Origin: Microcyclospora pomicola
Taxonomy: Eukaryota; Ascomycota; Dothideomycetes; Capnodiales
Length of the DNA stretch: 64,000 nucleotides
Direction of reading: 5' to 3'
Assembly (NCBI GenBank): GCA_002786065.1
Contig: NHNY01000035.1
Coordinates: 62,001 to 126,000 of the forward strand
Shown: positions 16,401-26,092 of the stretch, piece after piece
Position numbering within the stretch: the first letter of the stretch is position 1
How the letters are laid out: every line of letters begins with the position of its first letter
Translations under genes and position numbers: made by a program
The notes under the pieces: generated by a model
Seen by the model: only the letters and a program-made list of their open reading frames with translations
Databases searched by the model: none
What the model was told of the DNA's origin: nothing

Positions 16401-17231
16401 GACAGGCTAGACCCTGTCAACGATCACAACTTGACAAATCTAGTGGAAGGCAAATGGTGGGCTCTCGACACAATTGAGGCACCTTTTTGTGGACGCGACG
16501 ACTTTGTGGAACTGTATAGGCGGGACTCTCTGGAAGAGCAGATTGACTATGCGACATCGCACATGCCCTTGGGCCCTGCTATAGCATCTCCCGCTACGGT
16601 CCCGTCTGCTCCAGCTGATGACAATGTGAAGCCAGACGAAGAACCAGCAGACCTCGTACCTGGCACCAGCACCTCTTCATCGCGCGCTCTGCAAACCAAA
16701 GGCACGGCGTACCTTCAGGATCCAACTCTGCAGGAAGATGGGCCCGCACGCAACGACATTATTGTCGTCGCCTCGCTAGTCGACAACCCTTACAATCTCG
16801 GTGGTCTGTCTCGCGTCAGCGAGATCTTCGGTGCGCGCGAGCTGCATCTGCAGAACCAGAACGTCGTCAGCAATAAGGACTTCATCGGCGTCGCCGTCTC
16901 CTCCCACTTGCACTTTCCCATCTGCCAGCTCTCCGCCGCCGTACTACCGACATATCTGGCCGAGAAAAAAAGCGAGGGTTACGCAATCGTGGGCATTGAG
17001 CAGACTGACCGCTCGCTGCTTCTGGGAAGTCCCGCCTGCCAGATTCCAAAGAAGTGTGTTTTGGTCATTGGCAGTGAAAAAGAAGGTATCCCGGGTCTCG
17101 TGCTTGGCGAGTGTGATATGCTGGTTGAGATCCCGCAACAGGGTATCACGCGAAGTTTGAACGTGCAGACGGCGGCGGCGATTGTGCTCTTCGAGCATGC
17201 GAGGCAGCACCGTGTCGTGACGAGTATGTAG
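13408..17231 (+). CDS. TRM3: tRNA (guanosine-2'-O-)methyltransferase, Trm3/TARBP1-like
   Basis: Two exons, 13408-14308 and 14434-17231 (1232 aa). The 125-nt intron runs from GTAAGT to TACCAG and splits a glutamate codon. I start at the ATG at 13408, because the upstream in-frame codon at 13384 is TTG. About 1070 residues of alpha-helical, probably HEAT-like sequence lead to a C-terminal SpoU/SPOUT methyltransferase domain at about 1075-1228. That domain shows all three family motifs: NPYNLGGLSRVSEIFGA, VIGSEKEGIP, and SLNVQTAAAIVLFEHAR. This architecture and length fit yeast Trm3 and human TARBP1, which methylate G18 in the D-loop of cytoplasmic tRNAs using S-adenosylmethionine. The N-terminal region is poorly conserved in the family, so its details are uncertain, but the catalytic end is clear. 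Confidence 0.9.
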
Positions 17232-17434
17232 ATCGGAATTGCCGTACCGTGACACTCATCACGGCCTTCCAATGATCGTATCTTTGGAATTGAGAGGTGC
17301 TTAGTTCGAGGTAACCGAGGGGCGACTGGGTGCTGAGAATGACAACATGTGTTCCTTGCGAGAGCCTCTGGGATCTGCGTAACCCATGGCCTTTTGCAAT
17401 CGCGCAGCTCCACTCATCAGCGCTCCGCTCCATC

Positions 17435-17852
17435 TCACCTCCTCAACGTAGTTCCTACACCGGCCGCCTCTGCTGCATTCCCCGCCTTGGTCACCGGCGG
17501 CCCACTACTCATCAAGCCCTCCAAACCATGATCCCGCCACGCCGGCTCTCGTGCCTTCTGCGTGGCTCGCTGGATGCCAAACGCGGCGTGCTGGTCGGGC
17601 ACGACATCATCCTCATCGTCCGGATTCACCGGTTGGTGATGCGGCGCGACATAGATGGCTTCCGCAGGAAGCTTGGTGCGCGTGAAGTCCTCGATGAAGT
17701 CGGCGTGGTGCGAGGCGTGCAGGTGGATGTAGTTGATGTTGCCGTCGCGGGACTGTGGCGCAAAGATCGGGAGTTTAGTTAATGGACAGGCACTTCAGTG
17801 GGTTCGCATTGGATGAGTCGGATAACGAGATAGAAAGTGAAGAACTTACCAT
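17435..17852 (-). CDS. Small conserved-looking protein with an ATG-only first coding exon
   Basis: Minus-strand gene of 106 aa. Exon 1 contributes only the start codon (17852-17850), followed directly by GTAAGT. The 97-nt intron ends in GCGCCACAG, and exon 2 (17752-17435) encodes SRDGNINYIHLHASHHADFI and onward to the stop. The exon-2 frame has strong third-position G/C and no internal stop. Upstream codons in this frame run into stops within the intron, so the split start is the best model. The protein is hydrophilic, with an acidic stretch (NPDDEDD) and a C-terminal segment with GLMSSGPPVTKAGNAAE. I do not recognise a family. It is convergent with the Trm3-like gene and divergent from uS14. 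RNA evidence would decide whether further 5' exons exist. Confidence 0.62.
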
Positions 17853-18359
17853 ATTCCTATTATGGCGGTGATTGACTACTTATAGAAGCGATGATGAACT
17901 CAGGTTTGGTGTCTCTCGAAGGAGATGTCCTGTCAGCAAGGTTTTTGCTGCTTGGAAAGGTGTTACAAGCGGTATCCAATCATATGCTTATTTTCAGCTG
18001 TTTGTACAGGAGAGCAAGTGGTCTGGCCCTTCAGATTTATATTGTATGGATTCTGGCAGAGTCACTTGGCGATCAACAAGTGAAGCTCAAGTTCAGGCGA
18101 GAGCGCGGGTACAGTCGCGACGGGCCAATCGGGTGCTCACAGATGGAAAAGCGCGCTAATGCTCGCTTATGTAACACCGCACGTCGAAATTATCGCCAAG
18201 CACAGCGAGCGACCTCGAATCAGCACGACTTTGAGATCTTCCCAGTATTCACGACACACCCAGAGGTATATACGCTTCAACCTGCACCAGCTCTCGCAGA
18301 CGCCCTGACCGAACTCGCAGTCTTCGAAACCCCTCCGAAACTCCCCACATACCGCAATC
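17853..18359. promoter_or_regulatory. Shared 5' region of the small protein gene and uS14
   Basis: 507 bp separate two divergent start codons. One side drives a ribosomal protein gene, so strong promoter activity is expected. A TATATAC occurs about 95 bp upstream of the uS14 start. No other recognised motif was found by eye. Confidence 0.45.
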
Positions 18360-18681
18360 ATGTCGCACGAATCCGTCTGGTACTCGCGCCCACGCACCTA
18401 CGGCAAAGGCTCAAGAGAGTGGTACGTCTGGATATCTGGAGGAAATGGAAGCAGCGGTGTATTGGGAAATGGGAGGATTATGGTAGACTGACATGTTGAA
18501 ATAGCCGTGTCTGCACCCACAAGGCCGGTCTCGTCCGCAAGTACGGCCTCAACATCTGCCGTCAGTGCTTCAGGGAGAAGGCTGCCGACATCGGTTTCAC
18601 CAAGGTACGCAGACCATCTGGGAGGCAGCGGTAGAAGAGGGTAGGAGATCCCAGGACTAACAATGCATGCAGCACCGATAG
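18360..18681 (+). CDS. RPS29: Ribosomal protein uS14 (S29)
   Basis: Three exons, 18360-18421, 18505-18604 and 18673-18681, encode 56 aa, exactly the family length. The protein starts [19 protein letters not shown] and has the zinc-ribbon cysteines C-x2-C (in CRVC) and C-x2-C (in CRQC), followed by [12 protein letters not shown]. The final exon is only nine bases and encodes His-Arg-stop. Its intron has a good branch site (GACTAAC) ahead of ATGCAG. Intron 1 splits the first zinc-ligand cysteine codon (TG/C). The protein binds 18S rRNA in the head of the small ribosomal subunit near the decoding region. Every splice junction keeps frame and the result matches eukaryotic S29 end to end. Confidence 0.97.
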
Positions 18682-20564
18682 ATGTTTCGCGCGATCAAAT
18701 AGGGCACTAGATGGACTGGAATGACATGAGATGGGATCCTGGCAGGGAGAAGGTGCGAAAGAGGGATGAGACAGCACAGCAGAGTGGCGTTTATGCGGGC
18801 AGGAAAATGGCTTCGCGGCGTCTCGTCGACTGCGCCGTGGGTTTAGTCTGTCGACCTTCAAATCAATGTGACCTCTGGGTTCTAACCTTGTCATTTGCTG
18901 GACGTGTTCTCATGATCTCCTTGGACAAATTCCGCGTGCGTGCTCGCAAGGTGTATGTCGCGGATCGAGGATTCAATCCTACTTGAACGATATAAAGCAG
19001 ACTCCCTGTGGACATCAAGGTGGGACAACACGCCACCTATTCGCTAGTCATCAACTGTGACTGGACAGCATCATCTGACTGTACCAACATCAGAGACTAT
19101 ACTTCATCTCTTCTGATGTGCTGTCGCTATCATGATGTTCTCTTTGTATGAACGCTCTGCATCCAGCCAAGACATGTATCCATGCTCCTAACCCTGAATC
19201 TCCATGCAACACCTCATGTACCTAGGCTGTTTATGTGTAATCACGAACGGCATCTTCTTCAAGATTGCCTCAGATGAAGCATGATTTGTATTGGACTTGG
19301 TACATGCTGTACGACCACATGAATACTGTATACGCTTAAAGGGAAGTAAGGTCCTAGGCGACTTCATGGATCTTGTTAGAGACTGGATGCCTGCTGCCAG
19401 GATTATCTATAGCTTGGACAAGGATGACTATTTTTGAGCTGAATAGGGTTCTGGCTCACGCCTCCTTCTCATCGTCTGAAGTATAAGGTATGTGATGAGG
19501 GAAGAATACCTAGAGTTGACCACATGTATTTTGAACATCTCCTTGTAGGCTGACATACCATGCATCGTGCCGAACCTAATGCTTGAAAGCATATTCATAT
19601 ATGTGCACACCCGTGAATGTGGACACACACCCTAGACATTGCACAATCATATATCCCCTGGCTGAACGGCATACGAGCAAAACTACTGATCAAATGCGAA
19701 TAATGTGCCACGACGTCTCAGAAGCGATGTTGGCGGCGGATCTTACTACTGCAATGCGAGGCCTACCTGCATTGTTAGCCAGGGGATCTGCTTGTATGGC
19801 TTCAGAGAGAATTGTGCTGCACGAGCATTACCCTGATGAGTGGAGGAGGCCTCGTCGGGGCTGTAGGCGATGAATTGTGTTGCCTCGACCAAGATGCAAT
19901 GATGATACGTGAGCCCGGCAGTGGGCGGCCAAGTGAGTGTAGACTGCCGGCGGCTATGTGCAGCAGATGGATTAATATATAGTGGTGATACGACGAACAT
20001 CCAATGCATCGATCGTCAGACTTCGACGCCGTTGACCAACCAGTGCCAAGACCTGTCGCCGCCAGCATCAGCGGTTGGTCCGGCCTGGGACTAGGGCGGC
20101 CACTTCAATCATCCGGCACCGAAGCTCCTACCAACAGGCGAGGTGAGCTTCTCATGCCCGAACCCAACCATTGCTGCCACTTCTACACTGCACCTCATTC
20201 CACCCCATCCTCCTCCGCCACCACTGTCCACGCCGGCGCCGACTCCGCCGACTGCCTCTGCATTCCGTCGCGCGAGCGCTGTCCCGCGTTGTGTCGAGGA
20301 AGCCCGCGGTCGTGGACGTGTAGCCTTCGACATCCCGAGCTGAGAGTCTCTCCTTGATTGCGGCGAAGCCGACGACGGATTCGCGAGGCGCGACAGCTGC
20401 GCAGAGCACACCTCACCACCACCACCACCACTCCCGTCCATCATTCGCTCGCTCGTCGCTGCCACCACCACCTCCCCTTTGTGCTCCCTCGACCACGACC
20501 CTCTGCTTCGACAATCCTTCAATCCCCTTTTCGCGAGTGACGAGTCTCAGCGCTTGCCGGCGGC
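18682..20564. other. Long intergenic region upstream of the G-beta gene
   Basis: About 1.9 kb without a supportable gene. The left part holds the uS14 3' end. The last ~450 bases are CT/CA-rich, including a CAC run at about 20413-20431, and look like a G-beta leader. Small ORFs here overlap on both strands and show no motif. Confidence 0.45.
20413..20431 (+). repeat. CAC/ACC trinucleotide microsatellite
   Basis: About six CAC units in the presumed leader of the G-beta gene. They are read directly from the sequence. The tract is not translated in the proposed model. Confidence 0.7.
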
Positions 20565-21882
20565 ATGGCGGACGCAAACGCGGAATCCGTGCAGCAAAAA
20601 ATCCAGATCGCCCGGCGTGATGCAGAAGCCCTGAAGGATCGGATAAAGCGTAAAAAGGATGAGTTGGCCGACACCACATGTGAGTTTGCTCGTTCACGGT
20701 CTCGTCGTGGTGGCCGCAGACGTGTAGACATCCTTCTTAATGGTCGGTCCCGCTGACATAGCATCAATGTATAGTGCGCGATGTCGCGCGACAACGAACC
20801 GAAGCTCTCCCACGACTATCGATGCGCACAAAACGGACTCTCAAGGGCCATCTCGCCAAGATCTACGCGATGCATTGGTCGACCGACCGGAGACATCTCG
20901 TTTCAGCTTCACAAGATGGCAAGCTCATCATCTGGGATGCATACACCACCAACAAAGTCCACGCCATCCCGCTACGGTCATCATGGGTCATGACCTGCGC
21001 ATACTCCCCGAGTGGGAACTACGTTGCTTGTGGTGGTCTGGACAACATCTGCTCAATCTACAACCTTTCGGCGCGAGACGGTCCGACAAGAGTGGCCCGC
21101 GAGCTGAGTGGCCACTCTGGCTACCTCAGCTGCTGCCGCTTCATCAATGACCGGCGGATTCTGACGTCGTCTGGTGACATGACTTGTGTGCTGTGGGATA
21201 TCGAGACAGGGCAGAAGATTACAGAATTCGCGGACCACCTCGGCGATGTCATGAGCCTGAGCATCAACCCGCTGGATAACAACCAGTTCGTCTCCGGAGC
21301 TTGCGATGCTTTTGCCAAGCTTTGGGACATTCGCCAGCAAAAGTGCAGCCAAACGTTCGCGGCTCACGACTCGGACATCAACGCTATTCAATTCTTCCCG
21401 AACGGCAATGCTTTTGGCACTGGTTCGGACGATGCTTCATGTCGTCTGTTTGATATACGCGCAGACCGCGAGCTTCAGAGTTACACTGTGAGCACTTGTT
21501 GCTGCTATTGTGATGACTAAACTTCATGCTGACCGCTCGCAGGTTGGTGAGCCTGGATGTGGCATCACTTCCGTAGCCTTTTCAGTCTCTGGTAGACTAC
21601 TTTTTGCTGGCTATGACGATTTCGAGTGCAAGGTGAGCTGATGCATACTCCCAACATCGCTAGGCTGCATGACTGACATGATCCAGGCCTGGGATGTGCT
21701 CCGTGGCGAACGTGTCGGTAACTTGACTGGCCACGATAACCGGGTGAGCTGTCTAGGCGTGAGCAATGATGCCATGTCATTATGCACGGGCTCTTGGGAT
21801 TCCATGGTTTGTACAACCTCATTCCCGGACATGGTGTTCACGCGACTGATTTTCCGTGCTACAGCTCCGCATCTGGGCATGA
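20565..21882 (+). CDS. sfaD: Heterotrimeric G protein beta subunit
   Basis: Five exons (20565-20679, 20775-21487, 21543-21632, 21687-21806, 21865-21882) give 351 aa, a normal G-beta length. The N-terminal coiled coil ([22 protein letters not shown]) binds G-gamma. Seven WD40 blades follow, beginning with [20 protein letters not shown] and including LIIWDA, ICSIYNL, CVLWDIE, AKLWDIR, CRLFDIR and AWDVLRGE. The last exon is just LRIWA-stop and closes the propeller. All introns start GT and end AG and keep frame. In Aspergillus the orthologue SfaD transmits signals with G-gamma and G-alpha partners to control vegetative growth, conidiation, sexual development and secondary metabolism at the plasma membrane. 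The phosducin-like gene on the same strand 2.3 kb downstream encodes its likely assembly factor. Confidence 0.97.
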
Positions 21883-21985
21883 TATACTCTGTTTGTCGTC
21901 GAGGCACCCTAAATCAGCAGGATCCTGGGGTCTCCAATTGAACACGAGCGCACAACGAAATACATACCACCCATGATGCCACACG

Positions 21986-22003
21986 CACCACCACCACCAC
22001 CAC
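21986..22003 (+). repeat. CAC/ACC trinucleotide microsatellite
   Basis: About six CAC units about 100 bases after the G-beta stop codon, seen directly. Confidence 0.7.
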
Positions 22004-23182
22004 ACTTCGACCACGATGGAAGTACTTTAATCACTGCAGCATCCTTTACTCAACATGGTCCTGACGTCACCGTCTCCTCGTCGTCAGGTCCTACCACTCA
22101 CCATTTTCCCATTCTTGTTTGATGAGCGGTTTTTGTACGATTGCCCTGACGGATGCCACCCGGAGGAGAGACGAAGACAAGGGGCGAGGCAGAAGAAGAA
22201 GATGAGGAGGAAGAGTAGTAGTGTGCACGTAGAAATCGGGGAAAGAAGAAGAGCGGCCAGAGGAATAGCAGTGGCGTGAAGTGCAGGCAGAATATTGCTC
22301 CTGGAAAATGGAAAAAGCATTCGAACCATGACCGTCCATCGCGTTCCTCCAGTCAAATCCTCATTGTCCTGACCTCCTTGTTTCGAACACGCCTCGCTCG
22401 CGACCACCCTCTTCCTGAACACCTGTAGCCTCTACTGCTTGTTGACGTTTCTGGCTTGAATACATCGATCCATACAGTACATACAAAGCGTGACCTCGAA
22501 AGATGCATGTTCGGAACCAGGACGAATGACATCCACACGTCCATCTGTACGGTACTTCATAGCCCCAAATTCCGGCGTCTACAGCGAATCATCTATCGGA
22601 TGGAATCTGAAACCTCGCATCGATGTACCCGACCACACGAATCACACTAGAATATAAGTTATAAGGTACTTGAGATCATCCTCCCGTCGCTTTCGGATCA
22701 CATCGACGTTGCAGATTCAGTACACAGCTGCACATCATACATGACAACAAATGCCCGTCCTATGTCACGACTCACGAGCCCCGTCCGTGAATCGCGTATA
22801 CTCAGTACTGTAGTAGTCCAGCACGGCACTTTGCAGCACACACCCGCATCCGGCGGGCCTCCCACAGCCGCCGCCGCCACAGTCGGGCGCGTGCTATATA
22901 CTGTAGACGCCTCGTTCGTGTCGCTGTGGAGTTTTTAACCGAACCCTACTTTCACCCTACCTTACCTTTTACCTCACCTAGAGCCAGCCAGCTAGAGGCT
23001 AAAGGGATGAGATGTCTTGCACCGTCGCACAGGCCTACGCGGCCTCGCCGGATTGACTTTGGACATTACGCGCCCCCGGCGGCCCCGGCCCCCGGGATGC
23101 TGAGAGGTGACGTGTTGCGTGTTGACGGGTTCGGATCTTTGTGTGAGATGAGCGATGGGATGTGATGTTGGTATCGTTATAG

Positions 23183-23232
23183 GTATGGATGGGAAGGGAT
23201 GGATGGATCATGGATGCGATGGGATGGGATGG
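23183..23232 (+). repeat. Degenerate GGATG/GGGAT simple repeat
   Basis: Irregular tandem GGATG, GGGATG and GGGATGG words over about 50 bases. It is intergenic simple sequence. Confidence 0.55.
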
Positions 23233-24216
23233 TACAAGTGGCCGTTGGACTTCGTATGCGATACGACTGGGGCTCGCTGCATACCTTACCGTGCATACAA
23301 TCATTCTACGGTTCTACCATTGACAGCGTCTACAGACGGCACCGGCTGTCGGGGAACGATGAAGTGGCTGATGCGGATGCCACGGGCAGCGGAGCGGAGG
23401 ACCAGGAACAGAGTCCGGGTAGGACTTCTCGTTCATACGTCAGTTGATATTCAGTCGGTGCTGCTGTCATGTATGTCACCACTTACCAGGCATGCGGTTG
23501 TGCACGTCAATCATGAAAAACCGGTCCTGAAATCACCCAAGGGACGGGATCATAGAACCGATGAAACGAGGTCCTTCGCTTCTGACTCCCCCGGACTGTA
23601 TGTACAGTATCCCCCTAACCGAAGCGAGACCGGCGACGTTTGGCGACAGCGGCTGCGAAAGTGGATTTGCGGCCGTGCGGCGGGTGATGGGGGTGGCGTT
23701 CGTGTATTCCTGCTTGCCGGACAGTGCCAGTGTGAAAAGTACCCTACCTGGTATGGAGAGGAGCGCGGCTGCGCGGGGGGACGCTGTATGTGCCAAGACT
23801 CTGGTTTGGCGGTGTGATGCTGGCTTACCTTATCACATGCAGATTTTAGATGGGGAGGATTGGGTATAGTTAGAGGAGCGGAGGATACTGATGGCGGTGG
23901 AAGGATTCGATTGGGAAATTCAGGTTGGAAGAGGATCCTGCGAGGGGTGAGGATGCTGAATCTTTTGCTCTGTGGTGATGTGAATGTTTGAACGAGATGC
24001 TGCGTTTCTGCTGAGTTCATCATCGATCGACTGGTACATAAATATTCATCGTTACTGCGGAAGTGGAATACGCTGTTGAACAATACTCTTGCTTGACTCG
24101 AATCGCTACGTATAGCTCCAGTCGGTTTGTCTCGACTCGTCTCTTGTGGACCAGCAGCAGAATAATTGTATCCGATTCGTGGGAGCGCCAGCACAAAACC
24201 GAATACCGCAACCATC

Positions 24217-25208
24217 ATGTCGGCGGCCACGGACGAGTTCAACGAGCTGATGCGGGATAAGGAGCGCCGAAGCACCCACCCGGAAGATGACAAGGACGAA
24301 CACCATGGCTCATCCGGTGAGGAGGACCCCACTGGCGAGGAAGATACGCACGACTACGACGACGACGAGGACTACGACGATCGTCCGTACGCCCGGCCAT
24401 CCACCAACACCGCCCGCCACATCATCCCCACCACCCGCTGCCAGGCCAACACCGGCCCCAAGGGCGTCATCTCCGATGCCCAGGACTTCCGCGACTCGCA
24501 TCGCATCCACGTCCGGCGGTCCCAGCAGCTATCCCGGGAGGACTTCCGGAACGGCGTGAGCTCTCGCGACCCGTCGCCGGCGGCCATGTCGACGATCGAC
24601 GACATCGACGAGACGCTGGAGGACGACGAGGACTTCATGCGCAGCTGGCGGGATAGTCGGTTGGCGCAGCTGGCGAGCGCGCGGCACGGGACCAGCATGC
24701 AGGAGCGGCCGCGTGCGTCGAAGACTTGGGGGGTGCTGAAGACGGTGGATGGGGAGGGGTATCTGGATGCGGTGGAGAAGAGTCCGGCGGGGACGGTGGT
24801 GGTGGTGTATATCTTCGACGACGATGTAAGTTTCACCGCCACTTTCTGGGAGGTTATAGCACGGAACGCTGATCTGACTGACTGCCAATCCAGTCGGATG
24901 TCAGTCTTGAACTCGGCGACTGTCTACGCATCCTCGCCCGCCAGCGCCCTGAGACTCGCTTCGTCCGACTACAATATGAGGACGCCGAAATGGAGCCTGC
25001 GGGCGTGCCGGCTTTACTGGCTTACTGCAACGGCGACAAGTTTGCAGGTCTGGTCCCGCTCATCGACGAGGTCCCGGACGATGCAGAAGTCAATGCGAGC
25101 ACGCTGGAAGTGCTGCTGAAGAGGTATGATATGCTTCGAATTTCGTCATGGTTGGCGGATACAGAGTGACTGACTGACATAAATGGTAGACATCAAATTC
25201 TTCGATGA
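24217..25208 (+). CDS. phnA: Phosducin-like protein (PhLP1 type)
   Basis: Three exons (24217-24825, 24894-25123, 25190-25208) encode 285 aa. Introns start GTAAGT and GTATGA. The N-terminal half is acidic and contains the PhLP hallmark NTGPKGVISDAQDF, which packs on G-beta in homologues. From about residue 165 comes the thioredoxin-like domain, with WGVLKTVDGEGYLDAVEK and then YIFDDDSDVSLELGDCLRIL across the first splice, FVRLQYEDAE, and GVPALLAYCNGDKFAGLVPL. The last exon encodes only the end of RHQILR-stop. PhLP1 proteins work with the CCT chaperonin to fold G-beta and load G-gamma. In A. nidulans, PhnA loss mimics loss of the G-beta SfaD. The nearby G-beta gene supports this role. I am confident of the family and fairly confident of the start. 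Confidence 0.9.
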
Positions 25209-26092
25209 ACTGACGAGGGATGCGCCTCACTGTTACATATTTATGGGACTCGATGACTACAGAGCGCACTACTTCGTCACCCACGGTGTCCTGATACCGA
25301 TCTCATAGGCAAAATATGGCCAGATGTGATCTACTGCAGCCGCGTCTACCTGCACCAACTCACACGGATACGGCTTTGGTCACACCAGCATCTTGGACTA
25401 TGCTCTGTCGTCGCGAGCGTTGAAACGACAGTGGAAGTGTAGTGCATGAGGGCAGGCTTTCTGACCGAGAGAGATCTGAGCTAATGAGACGACTCTAATT
25501 CATAGCTCTTTTCGCAGACAGCAGTCTGGAGGACCGGATCACGAGTCCACTCTAATCATCACCACTGATCCATTTGTCGTTGGAAGGGCAGCTCTTCTGA
25601 CTACAATCGTGGTAAATCACCACGAGAAGGCGAAGCGTGGGGAGCATGTTGGAGGGTATAGAACAGTGGCCATAAGTAGCATGTAGCCCTGCAAAGGACA
25701 GGTCGAGCTTCATGAGCGAAGTAGATACCATGCACGTACAGCAAGATTCTCAACATCATCCATGTTTGAGTAGGACGTGTCCAATACGCAACTCATATAA
25801 TTCTACATCACAAGAATCATCGAATCCATGGAGGTTATGGATGAGTCAGCAGCGGCTGCCCTGGCGACGGGGAATGTTTACGACGACGCCCATCGCGTCC
25901 CTCCAAGCGTCGAGTCTTGCAACGTCGATCGTGCACATACCGCGCCAACGGCGACCCGGCATCCAATGGCCAGTCTCGACCAACTGCCCTGAGATGCTTT
26001 AGATCTCTGCTATGTACGTTAGCCTCCACCTTCGCTCGCAGCACGTCCGCCATCTTCTCTACACCGCGTTCGCCGAACACACTGTCTGCACC
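25209..26092. other. Intergenic region, kinesin upstream sequence
   Basis: 884 bases between the phosducin-like and kinesin genes. No ORF with coding character was found. Confidence 0.45.

Larger units (their letters stand above)
21883..24216. other. Long intergenic region between G-beta and phosducin-like genes
   Basis: 2.3 kb without a supportable gene. It contains a CAC run (about 21986-22003) just after the G-beta stop, a purine-rich stretch around 22165-22265 and a GGGAT/GGATG-rich stretch around 23183-23232. Several ORFs (for example plus-strand 23155-23817) are low-complexity or overlap others and resemble no protein that I know. It may hold a long leader or a non-coding transcript, but nothing in the sequence proves this. 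Confidence 0.4.

Noticed and set aside
17330-17782. 150-codon plus-strand ORF
   Set aside because: It overlaps the minus-strand small gene, whose frame has better third-position bias and clean splice sites.
18961-18990. GGATTCAATCC resembling a T-arm
   Set aside because: No D-arm, anticodon arm or acceptor stem upstream at tRNA spacing.
23155-23817. 220-codon plus-strand ORF between G-beta and PhLP genes
   Set aside because: It begins in a GGATG simple repeat, has no domain and overlaps other open frames.
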